Shown: positions 1 through 7,867, counted from the first letter of the stretch. The stretch is 40,000 bases of DNA from an uncultured bacterium (GCA_949284415.1 CASDVM010000015.1:1-40000), one strand, 5' to 3'. A program made the numbers and translations. Notes: generated by a model from the sequence alone, not told the origin.

Positions 1-35
1 CATACTTCCAGCTATTCTTAATTCCAACGGAGCTT
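1..35 (+). repeat. 35-bp dispersed repeat, copy 1
   Basis: The first 35 bases recur at 38932-38966 with one mismatch, in the same orientation. Both copies run straight into a hairpin followed by a T tract. The repeat starts at the window edge, so it may extend further left. Its function is unknown; it could be the 3' part of a small RNA or of a dispersed element. Confidence 0.6.
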
Positions 36-78
36 ACGGCTTTGAGATAAATTCCCGAAGTTGCGGCTCCTTTTTTTT
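29..78 (+). terminator. Rho-independent terminator-like hairpin
   Basis: GGAGC at 29-33 pairs with GCTCC at 66-70, with an inner GU-rich stem, and eight T follow. No plus-strand gene is visible upstream inside the window, so the terminated transcript would begin left of the window. Confidence 0.45.
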
Positions 79-181
79 GTTGTGCATATGTACTCATATT
101 AAGTTTATAGTGCGCAGCACCGATAAAACTATGTATAAGCTAAATAAACCCTCTTCCTTGCTCCCTCTCCCGGGAGATGGA

Positions 182-229
182 ATTTTTATGATACTTCCTG
201 CTGCCTTAGTGTCGTAGTATCTTATTTAA
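182..229 (-). repeat. Fragment of the prepilin A-type leader
   Basis: Read on the minus strand, these ~48 bases match the internal part of the leader found at the two A-type prepilin loci (near 5060-5105 and 27260-27305) with a handful of differences. A palindromic CTCTCCCGGGAGA follows at about 163-176, where the intact loci also carry a palindrome. No prepilin signal is present here, so this is a remnant left downstream of the aspartate kinase gene. Confidence 0.6.
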
Positions 230-234
230 AAAAA

Positions 235-1503
235 TTATAAATTCGGTAAATCGCCTTTAACGTCAGCTACTTCATTACCGTCAAGCCCGAAAACTTTGTG
301 CAAAGCTTTGACTGCACGTTCGGCATCGGATTTATCAACAAGACAGCTGATTTTAATTTCACTTGTCGATATCATTCTGATGTTAACGCCAAGATCAGCC
401 AGCGTTTCAAACATGGCAGATGCAACACCGGGACGGTCAATCATGCCGGCACCGACAATTGAAACTTTTGCAATATTTTCATCCACCTGAATTTCACCTT
501 GAGCATTAATTTCGTCTTTCAAAGCTTTTAAAGTTTCTACAGTTTTGGCTAAATCAGATGCATCAACGGTAAAAGCAATATCATTTGTGTTCGAAACTTT
601 TCTTGCGTATGATTGAATAATCATGTCAACAGATATATTTTCTTTAGCCAGCCTGCTGAAAAGTTTAGCGGCGACACCGGGTTTATCAGGGACATCGCAT
701 ACTACAATTCTTGCCTGCGACAAATCTTCAGCAACGCCTGCTACAGGTTTGTTAATTTCCATTTTGTCAACTCCTACTATTAAAGTACCGTAATTATCAA
801 GTTTAAAGCTGCTTCTTACACGCATCGGTACATTGTAAATCTTTGCGGTCTCAACACTTCGCGGATGAAGAACATTTGCGCCAGCATGAGCAAGTTCAAG
901 CATTTCTTCATAAGAAATTTCATCAAGTCTTGAAGCATTGGGAACAACTCTTGGATCTGTTGTATAAACGCCCTCAACATCAGTATAAATATCGCATCTT
1001 TCGGCATTCAAAGCCGCTGCGAGAGCTACAGCCGATGTATCTGAACCGCCTCTGCCAAGCGTTGTAATCTCACCGTCCTCGGTTACCCCCTGAAAACCTG
1101 CAACAACAATAATTTTACCTTCTTTTAAATTTTTCTTTAATTTATCTGTTTTTATATCAATAATTCTTGCTTTTGAGTGAATATTTTCAGTCATAATACC
1201 TATCTGCATGGCATTAAAACTGACTGCATCATAGCCTTGAGCCTGAATAGCCATTGTTAAAAGAGCAATAGAAACGCATTCTCCGGTTGATAAAAGCATG
1301 TCCATTTCTCTTGCTGACGGATTGGGAGACAAATCTTTTGCCATTTTAACAAGGTAATCAGTAGTGTGTCCCATTGCGGAAACTACCACCACAACATCAT
1401 TTCCTTTTTCTTTTTCCCTAATTACAGTCTTTGCGACATTTTTTATTTTATCCGTATCGGCAACAGATGTACCGCCGAATTTTTGAACAATAACTTTTCT
1501 CAA
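235..1503 (-). CDS. lysC: Aspartate kinase
   Basis: Aspartate kinase (422 aa) phosphorylates aspartate with ATP, the first step of lysine, threonine, methionine and diaminopimelate synthesis in the cytoplasm. The sequence shows the family signature KFGGTSV at residues 8-14, the STGE motif near 72-75, GRGGSDTSA at 150-158, and two C-terminal ACT regulatory domains at roughly 265-335 and 345-415. The length fits monofunctional, lysine/threonine-inhibited enzymes. The start is TTG at 1503-1501, because the KFGGTSV strand would be lost with any later Met. It begins three bases after the stop of the upstream TPR gene, so the two are probably cotranscribed and translationally coupled. Feedback inhibition through the ACT domains is expected from the family. 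Confidence 0.95.
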   Translation of the reverse strand: MRKVIVQKFGGTSVADTDKIKNVAKTVIREKEKGNDVVVVVSAMGHTTDYLVKMAKDLSPNPSAREMDMLLSTGECVSIALLTMAIQAQGYDAVSFNAMQIGIMTENIHSKARIIDIKTDKLKKNLKEGKIIVVAGFQGVTEDGEITTLGRGGSDTSAVALAAALNAERCDIYTDVEGVYTTDPRVVPNASRLDEISYEEMLELAHAGANVLHPRSVETAKIYNVPMRVRSSFKLDNYGTLIVGVDKMEINKPVAGVAEDLSQARIVVCDVPDKPGVAAKLFSRLAKENISVDMIIQSYARKVSNTNDIAFTVDASDLAKTVETLKALKDEINAQGEIQVDENIAKVSIVGAGMIDRPGVASAMFETLADLGVNIRMISTSEIKISCLVDKSDAERAVKALHKVFGLDGNEVADVKGDLPNL

Positions 1504-1506
1504 GTT

Positions 1507-3000
1507 CTATTTTCTTTCTGTAGTATGCTTCAAAAGCATTGTTAATTCGTGCTTTTGTTCAGGGTACTCAAACAAATCCGGATTGATTTTTTCTATCTTT
1601 TCAGCAACCGAAAGTGTTTCTTTTACATTATATTCATAAACGTTATTTTTGACAAGTATGTAACTTACATAAAACATCAAATTTAATAATTCAATATTTT
1701 CGCTTTCCGCTTTCAGAGCTTTGCGCAATTTTCGCTGAGCGTCTGCGTATTCTTCTTTTGAAATCAGATATTTTGCGTAAGATAAAAATGCCTGAACATA
1801 ATTAGGATTTAATCTTACGGCATTTTCATAGCTGTCTCTGACCTTTGTATCATTTCCCAGTCTTTCATAACATTTTGCGAGGTAATATTCATTTACTGGG
1901 TCTTCATCATCAGACCTTAAAAGCTCCATAGCTTTTGCCGTGTCGTTATCGTGATAAGCAATGACTGCAAGAGTCTGTTTTACCGTTTTATTGTCGGGCT
2001 CTTTATCTATAACCTTCTGCAGCAATGGTTTTGCTTCTTCAAATTCATTTCTTGAAACACAACAAAGTCCTAAATGCGCAAGTGTTTCAATATTCTCCGG
2101 CTCCATTTCCGCAGATTTTAACAATTTAGCTTTTGCATCGTCATATTTCCCGAATTTTTCGAGTGATTTTCCCCATTCAAGATAAAGTGAAGAGTTTTCA
2201 AGTCCCTCTTCCTGTGCCATTAAAAAGCTTTTCCGGGAATTTTCAAAATCATATTTTGTAGTATAAATTTCCCCCAGAAGAATATATGCGGGAAGCATTT
2301 TTTTATTAAAATCCAGAGATTTTTTAGCATAATGAATTGCGCTGTCAAAGTCATTTTTTATGGCTTTGAGTCTTGCAAATTCAAAGGTATTATTGGCATT
2401 CGGACTGACATTGGCAAGGAATGTAAGCTTCATCTCTGCTTTGTCATACATACCGAGCTTAATCTCCATAACAGCGCAGAGAAATATTGCCGTAAAATTG
2501 TATTTATTATGTTTGGCGGCTTCAATAAATTTGTCATGAGCCTCAGAATATTTGTTAAGTTTCATTAAAGCCATGCCCCAGCCTGTATATGTATCACTGT
2601 TGCCGCTCTGTATTTTATTAGCATTTTCAAAAGATTTCTCTGCATTATCATATTTTTTAACGGACATCAGTGCAAACCCGAGCCTCTGCCAGATTATTTT
2701 ATCCTGAGGGTTTAAGTCCGCAGATGTCTGATAAGCTTCTACACTGTTTTCAAAATCCCCGAGTTTTTCGTATACGGAACCGAGGTATTTATAAACAAGC
2801 GCATCTTTTTGCGGGAGTTCAAGAGCTTCAAGAAGAATTTTTTTTGCGTCTTCATACCTGTTTTTTTCAATCAACACCTTTGCTCTGTTAACGTAAGTAT
2901 ATGAAGGAAGGGATTGAATTACCGTTTCTTCCTTAAATTTATCGATAGAACTGCTCAAATGTTTTATTTTTTCAACAACATTTTTTAACCAATCAGACAA
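1507..3000 (-). CDS. Tetratricopeptide repeat protein
   Basis: A 497-residue protein made almost entirely of about eleven to twelve 34-residue TPR units (repeating W-LG-Y/G-Y-A-F-A-P spacing, for example YEDAKKILLEALELPQ and YSEAHDKFIEAAKHN) from residue 38 onward. The N terminus is short and charged, and no signal peptide or membrane segment is seen. TPR arrays are protein-interaction scaffolds, so no specific partner can be named. The start is TTG at 3000, chosen because AGAGAGGTGGCAGA precedes it at good spacing. It overlaps the 3' end of the upstream phosphatase gene by 16 bases, implying coupling. It sits between a KdsC-like phosphatase and aspartate kinase in one minus-strand operon. 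Confidence 0.9.
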   Translation of the reverse strand: MSDWLKNVVEKIKHLSSSIDKFKEETVIQSLPSYTYVNRAKVLIEKNRYEDAKKILLEALELPQKDALVYKYLGSVYEKLGDFENSVEAYQTSADLNPQDKIIWQRLGFALMSVKKYDNAEKSFENANKIQSGNSDTYTGWGMALMKLNKYSEAHDKFIEAAKHNKYNFTAIFLCAVMEIKLGMYDKAEMKLTFLANVSPNANNTFEFARLKAIKNDFDSAIHYAKKSLDFNKKMLPAYILLGEIYTTKYDFENSRKSFLMAQEEGLENSSLYLEWGKSLEKFGKYDDAKAKLLKSAEMEPENIETLAHLGLCCVSRNEFEEAKPLLQKVIDKEPDNKTVKQTLAVIAYHDNDTAKAMELLRSDDEDPVNEYYLAKCYERLGNDTKVRDSYENAVRLNPNYVQAFLSYAKYLISKEEYADAQRKLRKALKAESENIELLNLMFYVSYILVKNNVYEYNVKETLSVAEKIEKINPDLFEYPEQKHELTMLLKHTTERK

Positions 3001-3467
3001 TCTGCCACCTCTCTGAAAGCCCCGTTTCCTGCAGGACTTTCCGTAACCTGAATATCTTTTATATCCTTTACCTTTTGAACGGCATGCGGTACAGTTACCT
3101 TGTATTTTGCATACTCAAGACATTCTATATCGTTAACGTCATCGCCGATATATAAAAATTCTTCTTTTGAAAGTCCGTATTTTTCTATAATACTTTTTAA
3201 AACATCTATTTTTATACGAATATTTTGATGAACTTCTTCAACCTGAAATTTTTTTGACAAAATTTCAATTGATGAATTTTTTTCACCTGATATTATTCCT
3301 ATCATATAGTTATTTTTTCTTAACAAAGAAAAAGCCATGATATCCTTAAAATTTAATCGTCTTGACATAGAAAAATCATCCCCGATATAAACACAGTTAT
3401 CGGTAACGACTCCGTCAAAATCAGTTATCACCATTTTAATTGTTTCAGGTAATTTTAACTTTCCCAT
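2985..3467 (-). CDS. KdsC-like HAD-superfamily phosphatase
   Basis: A compact HAD hydrolase of about 160 aa without a cap domain, resembling 3-deoxy-D-manno-octulosonate 8-phosphate phosphatase (KdsC) and the phosphatase domain of sugar-acid cytidylyltransferases. Numbered from the alternative upstream TTG: catalytic DFDGVVTD at 18-25, ISGE at 61-64, metal-binding GDDVND at 110-115, and a GAFREVADCLI tail near 151-161 typical of KdsC. If it is KdsC it makes free Kdo for lipopolysaccharide, but no kdsA, kdsB or kdsD is nearby, so the substrate is uncertain. ATG at 3467 is preferred over TTG at 3473; AAGGGA lies 10 bases upstream of the ATG. Its 3' end overlaps the TPR gene. Confidence 0.82.
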   Translation of the reverse strand: MGKLKLPETIKMVITDFDGVVTDNCVYIGDDFSMSRRLNFKDIMAFSLLRKNNYMIGIISGEKNSSIEILSKKFQVEEVHQNIRIKIDVLKSIIEKYGLSKEEFLYIGDDVNDIECLEYAKYKVTVPHAVQKVKDIKDIQVTESPAGNGAFREVADCLIG

Positions 3468-3495
3468 ATACAAAAAATCCCTTATCTGCTATAAT
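3467..3495 (+). promoter_or_regulatory. Extended -10 promoter of the sensor kinase gene
   Basis: TATACA (3467-3472), 17 bases, then TATAAT (3490-3495) preceded by TGC, an extended -10. The predicted start near 3502 leaves a short leader with AGGGAG at 3511-3516 before the ATG at 3524. The -35 overlaps the start of the divergent phosphatase gene. Confidence 0.6.
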
Positions 3496-3523
3496 TGTAC
3501 CATAAAAAAGAGGGAGAACACAA

Positions 3524-4795
3524 ATGCTCTGGTATTTATTAAATTTAAGCATCATTATTGTATTCATAATTCTGTTTTTGATTACACGGCAGACAAACAA
3601 ACGCTGGTCAAAAATCAATGATTATCTGGGCATGGTAACAAATACGGTAAATTCTGTCAGATACGGAAACCTCTCAACCAAGATAGAGGAAATTAACCAC
3701 CCTACATATCAAAATGTAACGGACAGCATTAACAGAATGGTGGAAACTCTGAATGACAGAGAAAAAATGATTGTTGAATATCAGGCAGAATTGATGCGCC
3801 AGAACAAACTTCTGGAATCCGTAATTAATTCACTCTCTGACGGTATTCTTATTATTAACGATAAATATAATATTTTGCGGGTAACTCCTCAGGTAAGCGA
3901 ATGGTTTGGTGCAAAAGGTCAGGAAATAATAGGCACAAACATATTTGACTACATACAAATAAGCGATGATACACCTTTAGAACGCCTTAAAAACAAAGAT
4001 GTGTTTATCAAACATACACCGACTAACAATTTTGTAATGCATACCATAAAATTATCCCTCGATGATGACAAAAAACGATTCGTAATTTTAATAAAAGACG
4101 TTACAAATGAAAGAGAAATAGAAACGCTTAAAGAAGATTTTGTAGCGACACTGACCCATGACCTGAAAGTTCCGATTGTTGCGGAATCAAATATTATAAA
4201 TTTTCTTCTTAACGGAACATTCGGAGATATTACGGATAAACAACAGGTTGCTCTTTTGAATATGAAAAAATCAAATGAGGAACTTGTTGAGCTTGTTCAA
4301 ATTATTCTTGAAACATACAAAATTAAAGAAACCGGTATAAAACTTCTTAAAGAAAATATAATGCTCAATAAATTCATAGCTGACATTGTAGACAGCACCC
4401 AGCCGATTGCAAACAATTCCGGGATTACAATATACTTTACTCCATCAAGGGATATAAAAGTTACGGCTGACAGAATGCAGTTAGAAAGAGTTATAAAAAA
4501 CTTAATTTCAAACGCCATTTCACACAGCAATACAAAAGACAAAATTGATATTACAACAGGAGAAATCCCGGGCTATATTACAATTTCCGTAATTGATTAC
4601 GGACAGGGAATTCCAGCCAAAGAATTAAAGCTTATATTTAACAAATACTATTCAGCCGCTAAAAAATTCCGCAAAATAGGAACAGGTCTAGGGCTCTATC
4701 TTTCGCAGCAGATTATCAAATCCCACGGCGGAGAAATTACGGTTGAAAGTGAAGAAAACGTAAGAACAGAATTTTGCATAAAACTGCCGATGTAA
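3524..4795 (+). CDS. Membrane sensor histidine kinase with PAS domain
   Basis: A 423-residue sensor kinase. One N-terminal membrane helix (about 4-21) is followed by a linker, a PAS sensor domain (about 95-195), a HisKA dimerisation domain with H212 in THDLKVP, and a HATPase domain with N330 (NLISNA), DYGQG at 358-362 and GTGLG at 386-390. All catalytic boxes are present, so it should autophosphorylate and pass phosphate to a response regulator. No regulator gene is adjacent, so it is an orphan and its signal is unknown. There is almost no extracytoplasmic loop, which suggests intracellular or membrane sensing through PAS. The ATG start is supported by AGGGAG seven bases upstream. No terminator is obvious after it. 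Confidence 0.93.
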   Translation: MLWYLLNLSIIIVFIILFLITRQTNKRWSKINDYLGMVTNTVNSVRYGNLSTKIEEINHPTYQNVTDSINRMVETLNDREKMIVEYQAELMRQNKLLESVINSLSDGILIINDKYNILRVTPQVSEWFGAKGQEIIGTNIFDYIQISDDTPLERLKNKDVFIKHTPTNNFVMHTIKLSLDDDKKRFVILIKDVTNEREIETLKEDFVATLTHDLKVPIVAESNIINFLLNGTFGDITDKQQVALLNMKKSNEELVELVQIILETYKIKETGIKLLKENIMLNKFIADIVDSTQPIANNSGITIYFTPSRDIKVTADRMQLERVIKNLISNAISHSNTKDKIDITTGEIPGYITISVIDYGQGIPAKELKLIFNKYYSAAKKFRKIGTGLGLYLSQQIIKSHGGEITVESEENVRTEFCIKLPM

Positions 4796-4908
4796 AAATG
4801 AAGAAACTTATTGATCCCGATACAGCATCTCACATCAGTCGGCCGATGAAACGAGTTAGGATAAAGAATTCAGATATTTTTTATTTATAAGTGTTAAATG
4901 TGAAAACC

Positions 4909-4937
4909 TTGACAAAAGGTATAATATCAGAAATAAT
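4909..4937 (+). promoter_or_regulatory. Promoter of prepilin locus A1
   Basis: Perfect TTGACA at 4909-4914, a 17-base spacer, then AATAAT at 4932-4937. The same hexamers and spacing precede locus A2 at 27119-27147. It is followed by AGGAGG at 4961-4966, eight bases before the ATG at 4975. Confidence 0.7.
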
Positions 4938-4974
4938 TGAAATATGGTTTTTAATTTTTTAGGAGGCATAAATT

Positions 4975-5025
4975 ATGAATTTAAGAGAGCTTAGAATCGC
5001 CCCCCCCCCGCAAAGTCTGATATAG
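4975..5025 (+). other. A1 prepilin start: 16-codon ORF with C10 tract
   Basis: A consensus Shine-Dalgarno AGGAGG drives an ATG at 4975, but the frame stops at TAG 5023-5025 after MNLRELRIAPPP plus four residues. Bases 5000-5009 are ten consecutive C. The frame just after the tract (codons from 5010) is open without a stop all the way into the prepilin-like gene that ends at 5927. One extra C or two fewer would join the ATG to that frame. The resulting leader before the prepilin cleavage site would be 96 residues. This is the expected structure of a slipped-strand, phase-variable start, drawn here in the OFF state. Ribosomal -1 frameshifting or transcriptional slippage on the tract is the alternative. 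Confidence 0.75.
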
Positions 5026-5120
5026 TAAGGAATTGCGGTCCAAGATTTAAGAAGATAATAAGATATTATGGCACTAAGGCTGTAGGAAGTATCATAAAAA
5101 TTTTATGCAAGCCTCAAGTA

Positions 5121-5927
5121 TTGGATGAAACGGCTGCGCTGCCGAAACGAACTTATTCACGGAATATGATAAAAAACCTCACCCTAACCCTCTCCCGCAA
5201 GGGGAGAGGGAAAAGTCCTTTACGCTTCACTTTTCACTCTTCACTTAAAAAACGAGCCGCGTTTACTCTTGCCGAGGTATTAATAACCTTAGGCATCATA
5301 GGCTTGGTAGCTGCAATGACAATGCCTGTTATTATACAAAATGCCAGAGGAAAAGTTTTACAAACGCAATTAAAAAAGGCATATTCTATTTTAAGCCAAG
5401 CTACACAACAATTCATTAATGATGAACAACAAATCCCTAACCCGCAAAACTGCTCAAATCCCGAAAGTGATTTTCTAAAGCCTTTATCTAAATATTTTAA
5501 CGGCGGAACATATTGTTCGAAATCAGAATGTTCTGAAATATTTAATAAAATTATAACGACTTACAAAAATTATCCTAAAAACAACGTAATTAACGGAACC
5601 GGCTCATTTGAAAACTGTCTTGATGACGGCTTTATTACAACTAATGACTCTATGCTGATAATTTTTGATAAAGGCACCTGTGTAAGCGACAGATTTTTAT
5701 TCACGGTCGACATAAACGGAATTAATAAAAATCCCAATGCATTTGGGCATGACTTATTTGTTTTTGAAATTGCTCCGGAAACAGGCTCCGTAATACCTGC
5801 AGGAGGGATTAATTCTAAATATAATGACGATAGCAGATGCAGTAAACTAAATTCATACGGTAGCAGCGGCACAGGTTGTACCGCAAAAGCGCTGATCGAT
5901 AATGATTATTTTAATAATCTGCCGTAA
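5121..5927 (+). CDS. Type IV prepilin-like protein, locus A1
   Basis: A prepilin/pseudopilin-like protein. The methylation motif is KKRAA|FTLAEVLITLGIIG with the phenylalanine at residue 48 of this frame (codon at 5262) and the canonical Glu at mature position 5. The -1 residue is Ala, not the usual Gly. A long hydrophobic helix is followed by a Cys-containing globular domain with a VDINGINKNPNAFGHDLF segment that resembles the same region of the other two prepilins here. The open frame continues upstream of the TTG at 5121 to the C10 tract at 5000-5009. TTG has no Shine-Dalgarno and is given only as a candidate; ATG at 5166 is another weak internal candidate. The most likely real start is ATG 4975 through the C tract, in a shifted frame. 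It would be processed by a prepilin peptidase and assembled by the pilus machinery. Confidence 0.8.
   Translation: MDETAALPKRTYSRNMIKNLTLTLSRKGRGKSPLRFTFHSSLKKRAAFTLAEVLITLGIIGLVAAMTMPVIIQNARGKVLQTQLKKAYSILSQATQQFINDEQQIPNPQNCSNPESDFLKPLSKYFNGGTYCSKSECSEIFNKIITTYKNYPKNNVINGTGSFENCLDDGFITTNDSMLIIFDKGTCVSDRFLFTVDINGINKNPNAFGHDLFVFEIAPETGSVIPAGGINSKYNDDSRCSKLNSYGSSGTGCTAKALIDNDYFNNLP
5188..5210. repeat. Palindromic repeat inside the prepilin A1 leader
   Basis: CCCTCTCCC, GCAA loop, GGGGAGAGGG. It belongs to the dispersed palindromes seen across the window and would be translated in the leader as TLTLSRKGRG. The same element lies at 27386-27408 in locus A2. Confidence 0.7.
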
Positions 5928-5944
5928 AACAGTCAAATTTGTTG

Positions 5945-5950
5945 TATAAT
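5945..5950 (+). promoter_or_regulatory. TATAAT directly before comF start
   Basis: TATAAT at 5945-5950 is followed by exactly six bases and then ATG 5957, so transcription would begin at or next to the A of the start codon (leaderless). No convincing -35 is visible. The same TATAAT-N6-ATG spacing occurs before the gene at 38839. Confidence 0.45.
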
Positions 5951-5956
5951 TTTAGT

Positions 5957-6604
5957 ATGCTTCAACATTTAACAGGCTTGCTTGACTGGATATATAAAAA
6001 GAAATGCTACTTTTGCAGAAGTTCAAAAGAAGCCGTTAAAATGTGTTCAAATTGCTATGAGCAAATGGATTTTCTTCCATTGAAAATTAACCGAATTGTT
6101 GAAGGCAAAAAGGTTTACTGTGCGGGAATTTATTCAAAAAATCTTCAAAAACTTATCAGAGGTTTAAAATACCACAATCAAAAAGATTTAGCCTACTATC
6201 TTGCAAAATTTATGTCAGAATATTTTTCAAAAATTACTGACAGTAAAGATTTTGAAGTTGTTCCGGTGCCTATTTTCCCGAAACGTGAGAAAAAAAGAAA
6301 ATATAATCACATGAATATTACGGGTGAAGAATTCTGCAGAATTACATCCAATACACTTAATACAGAATTGATAAAAAGGATCAAGGATACAAAGCCGCAA
6401 TACAAGCTTAAACGAAATGAACGGATGAAAAATCTTGAAAATGCATTTGAAGTTGACAAAACTAAATATCATGGAAAAACACTGCTTTTAATAGATGATA
6501 TCTGCACAACAGGCTCAACTTTCGAAGCCATGATTAAAGAGTTGAAAAGAAACGGCATTAATGATATTATATGCTTTGCCGCAACAACCCCGTTTGAAGA
6601 ATAA
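5957..6604 (+). CDS. comF: ComF-family phosphoribosyltransferase-like protein
   Basis: ComF/ComFC-type protein of 215 aa. A four-Cys zinc finger (C17, C20, C30, C33) is followed by a phosphoribosyltransferase domain with the PRPP-binding loop LLIDDICTTGST near residues 176-187. In naturally transformable bacteria ComF helps import single-stranded DNA into the cytoplasm; elsewhere the same domain occurs with no proven role. ATG 5957 is preferred over TTG 5939, because the TATAAT at 5945-5950 falls between them and neither has a Shine-Dalgarno. The next gene begins six bases downstream, so they form an operon. Neighbouring prepilin-like genes fit a DNA-uptake or pilus context, but comEC and comFA are not in the window. 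Confidence 0.85.
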   Translation: MLQHLTGLLDWIYKKKCYFCRSSKEAVKMCSNCYEQMDFLPLKINRIVEGKKVYCAGIYSKNLQKLIRGLKYHNQKDLAYYLAKFMSEYFSKITDSKDFEVVPVPIFPKREKKRKYNHMNITGEEFCRITSNTLNTELIKRIKDTKPQYKLKRNERMKNLENAFEVDKTKYHGKTLLLIDDICTTGSTFEAMIKELKRNGINDIICFAATTPFEE

Positions 6605-6610
6605 ATACAA

Positions 6611-6925
6611 ATGATATTAAGCGAATTTTCAAAATATTTACAAAGCAGAAATAACGACATAACATCAGGACAATCCACAGGAACGCAAATACTATGTGAT
6701 TGGATAAAACTCGTAATTTACAAAAATCCTAAAAATAATGTTGATAAAATTGTCCACAGAGAAATTATGCTTGCCGAAAACAAATCCGGAGATTTTCTGA
6801 TTGTCGGAAAGTCAGAAAGCGGTAGAGTTCTTGTAAAAGCCCTTTATAATTACACACTCAGCTACGAGCACTACTTAATGAGCAAATGGCTTGAGGATAA
6901 AAAACCTGAAGATTTCAATAACTAA
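6611..6925 (+). CDS. Small hypothetical protein downstream of comF
   Basis: A 104-residue soluble protein that I do not recognise. It has no signal peptide or transmembrane segment and is mixed alpha/beta in appearance, with a central stretch (KIVHREIMLAENKSGDFLIVG) that looks like two beta strands around a turn. It starts six bases after the comF stop, so it is almost certainly cotranscribed. Its real-gene status rests on the operon position and normal codon use. No function is proposed. Confidence 0.65.
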   Translation: MILSEFSKYLQSRNNDITSGQSTGTQILCDWIKLVIYKNPKNNVDKIVHREIMLAENKSGDFLIVGKSESGRVLVKALYNYTLSYEHYLMSKWLEDKKPEDFNN

Positions 6926-7009
6926 AAATAATAATTACCCTGTAGGAGAATTTCTTTTTTATTTTTAAGAAAATACAATAATCTTAAATAAAAAAGGAGT
7001 TCAGATTAT

Positions 7010-7867
7010 ATGACAAATGCTATTTTTCAAACACCTGCATGCAGACTTAAAGAACTTAATAACCTATTTATAGAATTGACAGCAAAAAATTGCAATCAGC
7101 ACTGCAGGCACTGCTATATAGATTTTCCGCTGAGTAAAAATATCAAAGATTTTATATCCGTTGACACAATAAAAACTGCCATAGCAGATACAAAATCTGA
7201 AAACATTGAATGTATCTACCTTACCGGTGCCGAGCCAATGACACATCCTGACTTTAATTCAATTTTAAGGCTTTGTCTTAAAAGATCAAATGTATGTATT
7301 TTTACAAACGGGACATTTATCAATGAAAAAAAAGTTCGTTTTTTAAAACGTGTTGAAGATGAAAGCGCTTTTGAAATTATTTTTAAACTCAGCATAGATC
7401 ATTATAATGAAGTAAAAAATGATGATATAAGAGGACGAGGTTCCTACAGACAAACTGTTCATGCCGTAAAAAGTCTTGTAAAATACGGATTTAATCCCAT
7501 ATTATGTGTTACGAATTATTATAATGAAGATAAAAAAACGCTATTAAGCGAATTAAAAAAAGTATGTACAAAAGCAGGTTTTGAAGCATCAGACAATAAT
7601 TTTACAATTAATCTTTATCATGATAAAAACCAAGAACAACGAGAATGTTCAAAACTCTCATGGGAAAGCCTTGACTGTGAATATGGCAGAATTCTGACAA
7701 CAAAAGGGGTTTACAGCTGTCCTTTCCTTGCTAATGATAGCAGAGGCAGGTGCGGTTCAGCTTTCAATGATTTCGCACGACACAATACTCTTGAAACACC
7801 CTTCTGCGTAACATGCATAGAGAATAAAGAAAAATTATTCGGAATTAATTATAAACTATTTGAATAG
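7010..7867 (+). CDS. Radical SAM protein with C-terminal Cys cluster
   Basis: A 285-residue radical SAM enzyme. The N-terminal [4Fe-4S] motif is C28-x3-C32-x2-C35 (CNQHCRHC), followed by a YLTGAEPMTHPDF segment corresponding to the GGE/SAM-binding strand. The C-terminal third contains several further Cys (near DCEYGR, YSCPF, GRCGS, FCVTC), which suggests an auxiliary SPASM- or Twitch-like cluster. Such enzymes often modify peptides or carry out difficult C-H chemistry. The substrate is unknown and no obvious precursor peptide lies beside it. AAAAAGGAG ten bases before the ATG supports the start. The convergent PilO-like gene ends nine bases after its stop. Confidence 0.85.
   Translation: MTNAIFQTPACRLKELNNLFIELTAKNCNQHCRHCYIDFPLSKNIKDFISVDTIKTAIADTKSENIECIYLTGAEPMTHPDFNSILRLCLKRSNVCIFTNGTFINEKKVRFLKRVEDESAFEIIFKLSIDHYNEVKNDDIRGRGSYRQTVHAVKSLVKYGFNPILCVTNYYNEDKKTLLSELKKVCTKAGFEASDNNFTINLYHDKNQEQRECSKLSWESLDCEYGRILTTKGVYSCPFLANDSRGRCGSAFNDFARHNTLETPFCVTCIENKEKLFGINYKLFE

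Noticed and set aside
6611-6925. The 104-residue gene as a precursor peptide for the radical SAM enzyme at 7010
   Set aside because: It is coupled to comF instead, is separated from the radical SAM gene by 84 bases, and has no leader-core layout.
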